Source: an uncultured Lachnospiraceae bacterium
Lineage (GTDB): Bacteria; Bacillota; Clostridia; Lachnospirales; Lachnospiraceae
Reading direction: 5' to 3'
DNA length: 49,632 nt
Assembly: GCA_910588295.1 (NCBI GenBank)
Contig: CAJUQO010000022.1
Location: 1 to 49,632 of the forward strand
In this document: positions 24,980 through 33,812 of the stretch, in pieces
Position numbering within the stretch: position 1 is the first letter of the stretch
Layout: each line of letters begins with the position of its first letter
Made by a program: the position numbers and the translations under genes
Notes under the pieces: model-generated
Database searches by the model: none
Told to the model about the DNA's origin: nothing
Seen by the model: the letters and a program-made list of their open reading frames with translations, nothing else

Positions 24980-25715
24980 GACCATCCTCCTCCCGCGAAG
25001 AAACCAGAGGTTCCACATGACGGCAGGTGCGCGTCGACTCCTCTCTGTAAGCAGGCGCCGCCCAGCGGACCGCATTGACCAGTATCCGTTCGATCTCCGG
25101 CACATAGTACGTGGGATAGGTCTCATGGCCGGGCTGGAAATAGAAAATCCGGCCCCGTCCTCTCCGATAACAGACGCCGCTGCGAAATACTTCCCCCCCG
25201 GAGAACCAGCTCGTGAAAACGGTCTCCTCTGGCGCCGGGATGTCAAAATATTCCCCGTACATTTCCTCCGGCAAAAGCTCCGTCACCGGCGGGATACCCT
25301 CGGCAATGGGATGGCCAGGACAGACGGACCACAAAAGCTCCCTGTCATAGCTCTCCCGCCAGCTCAGCGTACAGGTGGTGCCCATCAGCCGCACAAAGGG
25401 CTTTGCCATATGAGCCGAGTGCAGGGGGATGAAGCCCATCCCCCGGTTTACCGCCTCCGCAATCTTTTCGGCCAGGGAATCGGGTACCTCTTCCCGGGCC
25501 AGATGGGACCAGTAAACCAGCACGTCGGTGCGGGCCAGCGTGGCATCCGTCAGGCCGCATTCCGGCTCATCCAGCAGGGCCGTCGCCACAGAAAATCCGG
25601 CCCCCTCAAAGATTTCCCGGAGGCGCCCATGAATCCCCTCCGGATATACCTCATACATACCCCGCGTTTTCTCGTTTACCCTGTTTTCATTCCATACAGT
25701 CACCCGTATATCCAT
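24966..25715 (-). CDS. ThuA-like protein
   Basis: A 249-residue member of the ThuA (trehalose utilisation, glutamine-amidotransferase-like) fold. Evidence is the N-terminal IRVTVWNENRVN, VYPEGIHGRLREIF, PLHSAHMAKPFVRLMGT and YFQPGHETYPTYY. ThuA proteins act on 3-keto sugars made by dehydrogenases; this fits between keto-sugar genes but the reaction here is inferred. The E. coli ycj cluster has no equivalent, so this is an addition. GGGGGAG precedes ATG. Confidence 0.8.
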   Translation of the reverse strand: MDIRVTVWNENRVNEKTRGMYEVYPEGIHGRLREIFEGAGFSVATALLDEPECGLTDATLARTDVLVYWSHLAREEVPDSLAEKIAEAVNRGMGFIPLHSAHMAKPFVRLMGTTCTLSWRESYDRELLWSVCPGHPIAEGIPPVTELLPEEMYGEYFDIPAPEETVFTSWFSGGEVFRSGVCYRRGRGRIFYFQPGHETYPTYYVPEIERILVNAVRWAAPAYREESTRTCRHVEPLVSSREEDGHGRL

Positions 25716-25729
25716 GACGCTCCCCCATC

Positions 25730-26539
25730 CTACAGCCCGGCCTGCTCCATGCAGCGCCTGATATACACGACGGAATCTTTATAAAGCTCCCGGGGCGGTT
25801 CTCCCAGCACCCGGCATTCAAAAGCCATCGTTCCGTCAAATCCGATCTCCTTTAAGCCGCGGAAACCATGGACAAAATCCATGTGGCCGTCCCCCGGCTG
25901 ATACCTGTGGCTGTCCGCCAGGTGCACATGCCCGACGAGCCCTTTCCATTTGATCAGGCTCTTCCTGATATCCTGCTCCTCTATATTCATATGAAAGAAA
26001 TCTGCCATGATTTTCACATGGGAAAATCCCCCCGCCCGTATCAATTCTCCCGCCGCGTCCAGCGTATTCAGCATATGATCCTCATACCGGTTTAACGGCT
26101 CCAAAAATACCCGGGTTCCGGTGTTCTCACACACCTTCTCCAGCCGGGACAGGGAATCCAAAAGAGCCTCCCTGTCTTCCCGGGCGTTTCTGGGCGGCGT
26201 CATGGGCGGCAGCCGCAGCGAAAACATCCCCCAGGCAGCCGGCACCACAATCCCGGCGGCCCCCAGACGGCCCGCCCGTTCCAGAATCCGTGTAATATCC
26301 TCCAGCGCCGTTTCACGGCCCGTCTCGTCAAAATCCCCGATCCAGCCCCGGTACCCCCCGCAGACAGAGGATACCGGCACGTGGGTATCCGCCACCGCTT
26401 TTTCCAGCTCATCGAAACGGTTCAGCAGCATATCGCCGTCCGCCTCCAGAGCATCAAAGCCAAGCTCCCGTATATCCTCCAGCTTTTCTTTCAATCCATC
26501 CGGAAAAAATGGTTTATCCTGTGTCGCCAGTCTGATCAT
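25730..26539 (-). CDS. ycjR: TIM-barrel sugar epimerase (YcjR-like 3-keto-glycoside 4-epimerase)
   Basis: A 269-residue xylose-isomerase-like TIM barrel. It shares long stretches with E. coli YcjR as I recall it: GWIGDF, GIVVPAAWGMFSLRLPPMT, FLEPLNRYEDHMLNTL, FFHMNIEE and GHVHLADSHRYQPG. The Glu, Asp and His residues in these form the metal site. YcjR epimerises C4 of 3-keto-glycosides, converting guloside to glucoside configuration. AGGAGG precedes the ATG, which overlaps the YcjQ-like stop by four bases. Confidence 0.88.
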   Translation of the reverse strand: MIRLATQDKPFFPDGLKEKLEDIRELGFDALEADGDMLLNRFDELEKAVADTHVPVSSVCGGYRGWIGDFDETGRETALEDITRILERAGRLGAAGIVVPAAWGMFSLRLPPMTPPRNAREDREALLDSLSRLEKVCENTGTRVFLEPLNRYEDHMLNTLDAAGELIRAGGFSHVKIMADFFHMNIEEQDIRKSLIKWKGLVGHVHLADSHRYQPGDGHMDFVHGFRGLKEIGFDGTMAFECRVLGEPPRELYKDSVVYIRRCMEQAGL

Positions 26540-27603
26540 TGTCCGTCCTCCTGAAATTTTACGCCCAGCTTAATGCTCAGCTGAGGTTCCTGATCCACAT
26601 ATTTCTCATAAGCTCTGTCCGCGTCCGCAAAATCCACAATGGGAAATATGATATCCTCACAGTTCAGATATTCCTCCATCAGCATTTTCCAGCATACATC
26701 CTCAATCCTGTGCCGATTCCAGCGGGGATAGTCCGGCAATGGCTCCGAGCAGGCCCGGGAGAATACGATTTTCGCGTTGTTAAAATGGGCCTCCCGGCCC
26801 AGCTCCAGCATGGGAAAGGGCTTGGCAAAAGCCACAAAGGAAATCGTTCCGCCGTAAGCCAGCCCCCGAAGCCCGCTCTGCAGCGCCGAGACATGGCCGC
26901 TGGTCTCGATAATCACATCCACGCCGCGCTTACCTGTCTTTTCCTTCAGAATGAACCCGATATCCTCTTTACCTGGATCAAAAGCATAGTCCGCTCCGTT
27001 TTTCAGGGCGATTTCTCTCCGGTGCCCGATGGGGTCTATGACGATGACAGGATATGCTCCCAGATTTTTGCAGAGCTGGGCCGCGATCTGGCCGATAGCG
27101 CCGAGGCCATAGACGGCCACCGCGTCTCCCGGGCGCACATGGCCGTCCCGGACGCCCCCCAGGGCAAATTGGGCCGGATCATAACAGACCGCATTCTTCC
27201 ATAGTTTCAGATCCGGCAGTTTCCTGCAGCGGTAATTATCCACGGCTTTCAAAATCTGCGTTTCACGGATACCGCCGTAAGAACAGATGATATCCCCCAA
27301 ATCATAATCTTTTACCTGATCCCCCTTCTCTATGATCCGGCCCACCCACTGGTTGCCCAGATTCCACTGGCCGAATACGATATCCGGCTTCTCGTCCTCT
27401 TTCCTCGGCAGAAAAAGCTGCCACTCACTGTCGTACCGCTCCTTCACATGCACATTGGCGGCCCGGAATTCCGGAACCTCCGTGCCGTGCTTGGGCGCTG
27501 CGAAAAGTACCCTGCACCGGATCTCATCCTCCCTTATGGGGCGATCTTCATACTCCTTAAAGCCCGCCACCCGGGGCTCTGTCGCCACTAGCATTTTACC
27601 CAT
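26536..27603 (-). CDS. ycjQ: medium-chain dehydrogenase (YcjQ-like guloside 3-dehydrogenase)
   Basis: A 355-residue dehydrogenase strongly resembling E. coli YcjQ from memory: APKHGTEV near the start, CYDPAQFALGGVRD, GLGAIGQIAAQL, LAYGGTISFVAFAKPF, REAHFNNAKIVFSRACSEP and DYPRW. In E. coli YcjQ oxidises C3 of D-gulosides. The four-Cys structural-zinc loop of classical alcohol dehydrogenases is absent. AGGAGG eight bases upstream sets the start. It overlaps the epimerase gene. Confidence 0.88.
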   Translation of the reverse strand: MGKMLVATEPRVAGFKEYEDRPIREDEIRCRVLFAAPKHGTEVPEFRAANVHVKERYDSEWQLFLPRKEDEKPDIVFGQWNLGNQWVGRIIEKGDQVKDYDLGDIICSYGGIRETQILKAVDNYRCRKLPDLKLWKNAVCYDPAQFALGGVRDGHVRPGDAVAVYGLGAIGQIAAQLCKNLGAYPVIVIDPIGHRREIALKNGADYAFDPGKEDIGFILKEKTGKRGVDVIIETSGHVSALQSGLRGLAYGGTISFVAFAKPFPMLELGREAHFNNAKIVFSRACSEPLPDYPRWNRHRIEDVCWKMLMEEYLNCEDIIFPIVDFADADRAYEKYVDQEPQLSIKLGVKFQEDGQ

Positions 27604-27633
27604 ATCCGCTTCCTCCTGATCTGCTGCTTATTC

Positions 27634-28998
27634 TTATTTCCCGGCCAGCTCCAGGCACCGTTTCGCCAGGGATGCAAACTCCGTCCGGCCCAGGCACCCG
27701 ATCCTGGTCATCAGTTTTCCGTTCAAAGGCTCCGTCCACTTCTCCGGTATGGCGGCGGTTCCGTACATCATGCCGAAAGCGGAACCCGCCGTCGCACCGT
27801 TACAGTCCGTGTCAAATCCCGCCTCCACGGCCAGCCCGATCACCCGGGCAAAATCCTCTCCGCCGTAGAGCAACGCCAGACAAATGATCATATCATTCGG
27901 GATCACATGGCACCAATCGTGAAGATCCCTTTCATTATACCGGCTGTGGATCCACCGGATCAGTTCCTCCGGTTCTTTGGCACCGCCGCAAAGCTCCAGA
28001 AATTCCGCCAGGGCCTCATACAGCCTTGACCCGACGGGAACGTAAGCCAGCGCCCTGTCTATGGCCTCCCCGGCATTTTTGCATACGGCGCTCTCTGCGA
28101 TCAGCGCCGCACAGAAAGCCGCCCCGTATATGCCGTTTTTCGTATGGGTCACGCTGGCGTCCCGGACCGCCATGGCCGCAGCAGCCCCGGGATTTCCCGG
28201 GTTTACATAGGCGTAAGCGTCCACCCGTATTTGCGCGCCCAGCCATTCCCGATACGGATTCCCGTAAGAGGCCGACCGGGGCGGAAGAATGCCGTTTAAA
28301 ATATTCTTATAGGCAACCCGCTCCGCCGTACAGGTCATGAATACAGGCACCTGCATCGTCAGATACTCCGCCACATCCATGGGGGTAAAATCTCTCCCGT
28401 AGGTTTCCAGGATTCCCAGCCCCATGACCGTGTAATTCATGTCGTCGTCCTCCGGCGCACAGGTAATATTGTTTACCCAGCTCACCCTTTTATTACCGTA
28501 GGCGCCCGGTTCATCCTTTACGCCATACCGTTTCCGAATACTATCATCCACTTCGGAAGACATATAACGGGCAATGGGATAATTATCCGAGGCTCTCAAA
28601 AAACCCAGGATACGTTCCCGCTCCCAGTTTTCCACCGGCTGGCCCAGAAGACATCCGGCAGCCCGCCCCAGCCACGCGCCCAGGATCCGGTCATATAGCT
28701 GCCGCTCCGTAAAAACCGGCGGGACACATCCGGGAAATGCCGCCGTGATATCTTCCAGCGTCTCCGGCTCCCGGTAAGGAAAAGACTCCTCCACCGGCAT
28801 ACGGCGGAGCTCCTCGCTCAACAGCAGAGCCTCTCTTTCCGCCTGCTCCTCTCCCCGGCGGGCCGAAATCTCCCCGGCCCTCTTTTTCAGGGAAGCGTCG
28901 ACCCTTTTCCCCTCCTGGGCGCTCTGTATGAGCTCCGTATCCAGATGACAGGCCCGCCTCACATATTCCAGGCGGACGTCTTTCAATATATTTTTCAT
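27634..28998 (-). CDS. ADP-ribosylglycohydrolase-fold protein
   Basis: A 454-residue protein of the ADP-ribosylglycohydrolase (DraG/ARH) fold. Conserved pieces are GAWLGRAAGCLLGQPVE, the metal-site stretch APEDDDMNYTVMGLG, and GFDTDCNGATAGSAFGMMYG. The metal-binding Asp residues are present. An N-terminal extension of about 110 residues is not part of the fold. Such genes recur in carbohydrate clusters of Firmicutes, where the substrate is unknown; it may hydrolyse an N- or O-glycoside rather than ADP-ribose (inference). AAAGGA lies upstream; GTG at 29001 is an alternative start. The E. coli ycj cluster lacks it. Confidence 0.82.
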   Translation of the reverse strand: MKNILKDVRLEYVRRACHLDTELIQSAQEGKRVDASLKKRAGEISARRGEEQAEREALLLSEELRRMPVEESFPYREPETLEDITAAFPGCVPPVFTERQLYDRILGAWLGRAAGCLLGQPVENWERERILGFLRASDNYPIARYMSSEVDDSIRKRYGVKDEPGAYGNKRVSWVNNITCAPEDDDMNYTVMGLGILETYGRDFTPMDVAEYLTMQVPVFMTCTAERVAYKNILNGILPPRSASYGNPYREWLGAQIRVDAYAYVNPGNPGAAAAMAVRDASVTHTKNGIYGAAFCAALIAESAVCKNAGEAIDRALAYVPVGSRLYEALAEFLELCGGAKEPEELIRWIHSRYNERDLHDWCHVIPNDMIICLALLYGGEDFARVIGLAVEAGFDTDCNGATAGSAFGMMYGTAAIPEKWTEPLNGKLMTRIGCLGRTEFASLAKRCLELAGK

Positions 28999-29004
28999 CA
29001 CTGC

Positions 29005-29844
29005 TTATCCTTTCTCCCCTCCCGCCGTCAGGCCTCCGGAGATAAATTTTTCCACCGCTGAGAAAGTGATGATTACCGGGATTGCAGTCAGAAGCGCTGC
29101 GGCCATCATACGCCCCCACACGTAATCCATAGAACCAAAGAGCTGTTTTAAGCCCACAGACAGAGTCAGCTTCTCCTGGGAAGACAAAAATGTGAATGAG
29201 AACAGGAAATCATTCCAGGCAATCATAAACACATAAATGAAGGCCGATGAGATCGCCGGCACAGACAGTGGCAGGACGATCTTATAGATTACCTGGAACC
29301 GGCTGAGTCCGTCAATCATGGCCGCTTCCTCCAGCGACTCGGGAATCGTCTCAAAATATCCGGAAAGCATGTAAATGGCCGCGGGCAGGGTGGAGACCAG
29401 ATCCGCGATGACCACAGCCCACATACTGTCGTTCAGCCCGATGGAAGATACGATCTTGAACAGCGGTACCACCAGCAGGATTCCCGAAAACATGTAGACC
29501 ACCAGCGTAGACTCCTTAAAAATGATCCGTCCCGGAAATACCAGCCTGGACAGGCTGTAGGCCGCCATACTGCCCACCACGATGGCAATACCCGCCGTGG
29601 TCAGCGCAATCTTAAAACTGTTCAGGAAATAACGCCCGAAAGGAAAGATCCTGGGATTCAGTACATCCTTAAAATGCTGAAGCGTCACATCTTTCGGTAT
29701 GATCTGGGGCGGATAAGCTACCGCCGCCTCCGAAGTCTTAAAGGCCGTAGTCAGCATGACATAAAAAGGAAACAGCGTCACCACCAGCACAAGGATCACC
29801 AGGGCATAGTGCAAAATCTTCATCGCCATCTTTTTCCTTCTCAT
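29005..29844 (-). CDS. sugar ABC transporter permease (MalG type)
   Basis: A 279-residue inner-membrane permease with six predicted membrane segments and the coupling motif EEAAMIDGLSRFQVIYKIVLP that contacts the ATPase. It pairs with the MalF-type permease upstream, overlapping it by four bases (ATGA). It corresponds to YcjP in the E. coli cluster. No ATPase gene is present in the window. Confidence 0.9.
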   Translation of the reverse strand: MRRKKMAMKILHYALVILVLVVTLFPFYVMLTTAFKTSEAAVAYPPQIIPKDVTLQHFKDVLNPRIFPFGRYFLNSFKIALTTAGIAIVVGSMAAYSLSRLVFPGRIIFKESTLVVYMFSGILLVVPLFKIVSSIGLNDSMWAVVIADLVSTLPAAIYMLSGYFETIPESLEEAAMIDGLSRFQVIYKIVLPLSVPAISSAFIYVFMIAWNDFLFSFTFLSSQEKLTLSVGLKQLFGSMDYVWGRMMAAALLTAIPVIITFSAVEKFISGGLTAGGEKG

Positions 29845-30740
29845 TTCCTCACCGCCTTTCTTCCGAACAGGATCACGAAAGCAAACACAATAACAAACAG
29901 CACAATGGTGATCGCCGCCGCCCCTCCGTTATCGTGAACCGCAAATGCCGTCTCGTACAGGTAGACGCCCAGTACGGGCACCTGCTTGGTAAACAGGTAA
30001 ATATCGTCAAATTTATAGAAATTCCAGATGGTCCGCAGGGATATGATCGCCGATATGGAAGGGACAAGCTCCGGGAACGTAATCGCCCAGAAACGGTTCC
30101 AGGCCGACGCGCCGTCCATCTGGGCCGCTTCATACAGGCTCTCATCCACCGCCTGCAAAGCTGCCAGGATCATCAAAAACGCATAAGGAAAGACTCGCCA
30201 GATATCGTAAAATACCACCAGCATAACCGAGTACACCGGATGATCCTGCCACATGGGCGCCTGCCCAAATATATGCAGCACGTCTACGGTAATGTAGTTG
30301 ATCACGCCGTACAGGCCGTTAAACATATATTTCCAGACATAAACCGTAGCCACCACCGGCGCTACATAGGACAAAAGAAGCAGGCTTCTGGCAATCTTAC
30401 GCCCTTTAAACGGCCGGTTCATCAGGAGGGCCACCAGAAGCCCCAGGATCGTGGAACCCAGCACTGTGATCAGCACATAAGCCACGGTAACCCCCAGAGA
30501 CCGGTAAAACTCCAGATCACTGAACAGATTGGCGTAATTTTTCAGACCGATAAACTTGCTGGGACGATGGGGATTCAGCGCTACTTTCTGAAAGCTTAAG
30601 GCCACGTTGTAGCAGATGGGATAGATGACCACAGCGCCAATCAAAATAAGTGTCGGGAGTATCAGCAAAATCCCCAGCCTGCTTTCCCGGCGCTGCATCA
30701 ACCCGCTTTTCATTTTCTTTACATTTACAGATTTTTGCAT
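29841..30740 (-). CDS. sugar ABC transporter permease (MalF type)
   Basis: A 299-residue permease with six membrane segments and the coupling motif YEAAQMDGASAWNRFWAITFP. The first membrane segment (LGILLILPTLILIGAVVIYP) is typical of the family. The start at 30740 follows AAGGAG by five bases; an upstream ATG eight codons earlier has a poorer site. It corresponds to YcjO. A GC hairpin separates it from the binding-protein gene. Confidence 0.9.
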   Translation of the reverse strand: MQKSVNVKKMKSGLMQRRESRLGILLILPTLILIGAVVIYPICYNVALSFQKVALNPHRPSKFIGLKNYANLFSDLEFYRSLGVTVAYVLITVLGSTILGLLVALLMNRPFKGRKIARSLLLLSYVAPVVATVYVWKYMFNGLYGVINYITVDVLHIFGQAPMWQDHPVYSVMLVVFYDIWRVFPYAFLMILAALQAVDESLYEAAQMDGASAWNRFWAITFPELVPSISAIISLRTIWNFYKFDDIYLFTKQVPVLGVYLYETAFAVHDNGGAAAITIVLFVIVFAFVILFGRKAVRK

Positions 30741-30786
30741 TTCCACTCCTTTTTTGGTAAACAAAACGGCGCCGCCCGTATCGCTA

Positions 30787-30826
30787 CCGGCCGCGCCGCC
30801 TCTCTGGCTCCCGGTGCGCCGGCCGG
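30787..30826. other. intercistronic hairpin after the binding-protein gene
   Basis: CCGGCCGCGC pairs with GCGCCGGCCGG, a 10-bp stem with one bulge. It lies between the binding-protein and permease genes, where stem-loops often raise the amount of binding protein relative to permease. No strong T-run follows. Confidence 0.55.
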
Positions 30827-30885
30827 CAGCCGGAACACCGGAACAGCAATGCTTTCGCTTATAGCATGGTACGGGGCACCCCGCT

Positions 30886-32304
30886 TTACTCCAGAGCCGA
30901 GACTTCCTCCTCCAGGGCTTCCTGGCATTTTGTCATGGCAGAATCCACATCCTCACCCTGCACCAGTATGGCATTGATACAGTGAGGGATCAGAAATTTA
31001 CTGGATATATTTCCCATAGCCGGATGCACTTCGCCGTCTTTTACGCCCAGCATCTGAAGATTTTCAAACGCGTCCGGAATCAGCGCCGCCGTATCGCCAA
31101 AGGCCTTCAGCACCTCGTTATCCAGATATGAGGGATCGTCCGCCACATCCTTCAATACAGGATTGGAACCGCCGGGAGCCATATGACACCACTTGATATT
31201 GGCTTCCACATTGCCCAGATAAGAGACAAACTTAATGGCCGCCGCCCTCTCCTCCTCGGAAATCATATTAGAAATTCCCATGGTGGAGGTCATACCGAAG
31301 CCGCCCTGCTCCGTCTTTTCCGGTACGGCAAAGCCGATATCGTCGGCCATATCCTGCTCTACCAGCGCACCCATAATATAAGTAGAATACAGAGCCATGC
31401 CCGCATGGCCGCCCACAAAACCGTCCTTCACCTGCTCCACGCCGTTGGAACCGGGCAGCGTATACTGATACAGGCTGTTATAGAACTCCAGCACTTCTTT
31501 CATCTCCGGCGTGTTAAACCGGGGGGCGCCGCTGTCGTCAAACAGATCATATCCTACGGAACCGGTGAAGGAGCTGAAAGACTGTTCGGTGAAATCCGAT
31601 TCCTCCGTGGCGATCATGATGCCATACGTTTTACTGTCCGGATCATTTAAGGTCTCCGCCGCCTTTAAGATATTTTCCCATGTGGTGGGCGGCTCCAGAT
31701 TATTTTCCTCGAACATGGATTTTCTGTACCAGATACCGGATACCCAGCCGGAAATGGGAACACCGAGATACTGATCCTTTCCCGGCGCTTTCATCATATC
31801 CAGGACGCCTCCGTAATATCTGTCTTTTCCGACAGTCTCGATAACCTCCGTGGCAGCCTCCAGATCCAGAGCCTCTTCCGCATTGAGCAGACGAAGCATG
31901 TCCACACCGTTCTCCACCACGGCCGGCAGCTCGCCCGTGCCGATCATGGCCGAAATCTTTGTCCAGAAACCGTCCTCGGGTATGGGCATCTGAGTCACCT
32001 TGATACCGGGATTCTCCGCCTCAAAGGCATCAATGATTTCCTGGATCGCCTGTACCCGCTCTTCCTCCGGCTGGCCGTGAAGGAACTGGATCTCCACTTC
32101 CCCGCCGTCCGCCGTATCGCTTCCGGCTGCCTCCTCCGAACCGGATACCGAAGCTTCCGGCTCCGAGGCTTCCGAACCCTGGCTTCCCGTACCGGAACTC
32201 CCTGTCTTGTCCATCTCCGCAGATGAACTTCCCCCGCCGCACCCGGCCAGACCGGTTGCCGTCATGGCCATAGCCAGTACAAGCGCCAACATTTTTCTCT
32301 TCAT
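30886..32304 (-). CDS. extracellular sugar-binding lipoprotein of ABC transporter
   Basis: A 472-residue family-1 solute-binding protein. The signal peptide ends in a lipobox, TGLAGC, followed by a Ser/Gly/Glu-rich linker of about 45 residues. The mature part has EIQFLHGQPEEERVQAIQEI and AFEAENPGIKVTQMPIPEDGFWTK, then the family block GHAGMALYSTYIMGAL. It would capture the glycoside at the cell surface and hand it to the two permeases. GGAGG seven bases upstream sets the start; the longer frame is rejected. It corresponds to YcjN. Two LacI-type operators lie upstream. Confidence 0.9.
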   Translation of the reverse strand: MKRKMLALVLAMAMTATGLAGCGGGSSSAEMDKTGSSGTGSQGSEASEPEASVSGSEEAAGSDTADGGEVEIQFLHGQPEEERVQAIQEIIDAFEAENPGIKVTQMPIPEDGFWTKISAMIGTGELPAVVENGVDMLRLLNAEEALDLEAATEVIETVGKDRYYGGVLDMMKAPGKDQYLGVPISGWVSGIWYRKSMFEENNLEPPTTWENILKAAETLNDPDSKTYGIMIATEESDFTEQSFSSFTGSVGYDLFDDSGAPRFNTPEMKEVLEFYNSLYQYTLPGSNGVEQVKDGFVGGHAGMALYSTYIMGALVEQDMADDIGFAVPEKTEQGGFGMTSTMGISNMISEEERAAAIKFVSYLGNVEANIKWCHMAPGGSNPVLKDVADDPSYLDNEVLKAFGDTAALIPDAFENLQMLGVKDGEVHPAMGNISSKFLIPHCINAILVQGEDVDSAMTKCQEALEEEVSALE

Positions 32305-32337
32305 CCTGCTACCTCCATACATCTTCCATATTTTACC

Positions 32338-32347
32338 AAAACGTTTT
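32338..32347. promoter_or_regulatory. LacI-type operator, proximal
   Basis: A perfect 10-base palindrome AAAACGTTTT within CCAAAACGTTTTCGG, 34 bases upstream of the binding-protein start. The CG-centred AT-rich form is typical of LacI/GalR-family sites. Confidence 0.7.
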
Positions 32348-32427
32348 CGGAACTCTGTATAATAAAAAGATACAGTCATACCCTATCTTTTACTATTATG
32401 TCCGTATTTTTTATTTTTACCCATTCC

Positions 32428-32439
32428 GAAAGCGTTTTC
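32428..32439. promoter_or_regulatory. LacI-type operator, distal
   Basis: GAAAGCGTTTTC, a palindrome with one asymmetry, centred 91 bases from the proximal site. The pair could allow looping by the LacI protein encoded immediately upstream, or one may be a CcpA site. Confidence 0.6.
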
Positions 32440-32576
32440 ATATTTGTTATACTACACGAATGTCCGGATTTTGTAAATACAAACCGGATATTTTTCCTCT
32501 TTTTGTGAATTATTCCGAAAGATTACTATTATTTTTATGTATTTTCACAATGTTCAGCGGAATACCTCCACAATAT

Positions 32577-33569
32577 TCAGACGCTCCCTCTCTCCAGAAG
32601 CTGATAATCCACATACTCAATATATCCTACCTGTTTTCCTGCCTGAATATCGATAAGCAGGGACACCGCCCTGCGGCCCATCTCCTTAAAATCCTGTAAA
32701 ACCGTTGTCAGCGCCGGTTTCAGGTATGCCCCCACCTGAATACCGTCAATACCAGCCACCGCCACATCCTCCGGTATCCTCTGGCCCATGTCCTGCAACG
32801 CATCCATAACGCCGATAGCCATTAGATCCGAAGCCGCAAAAATAGCATCTATATTCGGGCAGTCTTCCAAAAGCGTTTTCGTCTCCTCATAGGCTTTTTC
32901 CTTAAAAAAGTCCGCGTAGCGGATATTCTTTCGGGGAATTTCCAGATTCTTCTTCCTCATGGCCCTGATATACCCACTCTCTCGGGCATGGCTCACCTCT
33001 GCGTCAAAAGCCCCGTTGATCATGCCGATATGCCGTTTTCCTCTGGCATAAAACAGATTGATGATCTCTTCCACAGCCAGGTCATTATTTGTACACACCG
33101 TCACCGGCGCATTCGCCATATCAATAGCCACGCAGGGATAGGGAAAATTCACCATCTCCCTGCCGTAAGGATCTGTGGTTTTCAGCCCGTACAGCACAAT
33201 ACCGCCCAGATTCCTCTCTTTGTAGAGCTGCTCCAGGCTCTTTTTCTCCTGTTCTTTTTTGTTTGTGAACAGCATGATCAGCTCATAGCCCTGGGCATCG
33301 CACTGGGCCCGGGCCCCCAGAAGCAGACGGAAAATAATATTACCGTTCATATCTGTCTCTTTGATGTCCGAAAACAGAAAGCCGATTACCTTGCTCTGTT
33401 TCAGGGCCAGATTCCGTGCCAAGGAGTTGGGCGTGTAGTTCAGCTCCCTGCAAATGTTCAATATATTCTGCTTTGTCGTAACATTCACATCGCTGTAATT
33501 ATTCAGCGCCCGGGAGACCGTGGTAATGCTGACTCCCGCCCTTTTTGCCACTTCTTTAATTGTTGCCAC
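32577..33569 (-). CDS. LacI-family transcriptional regulator
   Basis: A 330-residue repressor. The N-terminal helix-turn-helix and hinge read ATIKEVAKRAGVSITTVSRA followed by LNNYSDVN, and residues 60-330 form the sugar-binding fold. The first possible start is GTG at 33578, but GTG at 33569 is preferred: AGGTGG lies five bases before it and the protein then begins with the usual MATIKEVAKRAGVS pattern. It sits upstream of the binding-protein gene and divergent from the UroD-family gene, whose promoter contains a matching operator. It corresponds in role to YcjW. Confidence 0.9.
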   Translation of the reverse strand: MATIKEVAKRAGVSITTVSRALNNYSDVNVTTKQNILNICRELNYTPNSLARNLALKQSKVIGFLFSDIKETDMNGNIIFRLLLGARAQCDAQGYELIMLFTNKKEQEKKSLEQLYKERNLGGIVLYGLKTTDPYGREMVNFPYPCVAIDMANAPVTVCTNNDLAVEEIINLFYARGKRHIGMINGAFDAEVSHARESGYIRAMRKKNLEIPRKNIRYADFFKEKAYEETKTLLEDCPNIDAIFAASDLMAIGVMDALQDMGQRIPEDVAVAGIDGIQVGAYLKPALTTVLQDFKEMGRRAVSLLIDIQAGKQVGYIEYVDYQLLERGSV

Positions 33570-33656
33570 CTGCGCCACCTCATTTCGTTCTTGTCTTGTA
33601 GCAGTCCAGCTTTCACTTAAACTGTTACCTTGTATTTCCTTCCCTCAAAAACCTTC

Positions 33657-33685
33657 TTGACGAAAACGTTTTTGTACACTATACT
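33657..33685 (+). promoter_or_regulatory. promoter with embedded LacI-type operator
   Basis: TTGACG, 17 bases, TATACT reads toward the UroD-family gene. The spacer starts with AAAACGTTTT (33663-33672), identical to the core upstream of the binding-protein gene. A bound repressor would cover the promoter. Confidence 0.75.
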
Positions 33686-33812
33686 TTATATACCATTTCC
33701 GATTCGTTTTCAACAGATTTTTCATCAAACCGTATTTCGGCGAGCGTCCCTTTATCCGTACAGGACACGCGAACCGTGGATGCGCACAAAATTTACATCG
33801 AGGAGCGACGAG

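Noticed and set aside
23963..25078. Plus-strand ORF of 371 codons opposite the GH13_18 gene
   Set aside because: It is antisense to a clear enzyme gene, without start signals.
33630..33812. Longer N-terminus for the UroD-family protein
   Set aside because: It would be encoded by the promoter and operator region, and the family pattern starts at the ATG at 33813 with its own ribosome binding site.
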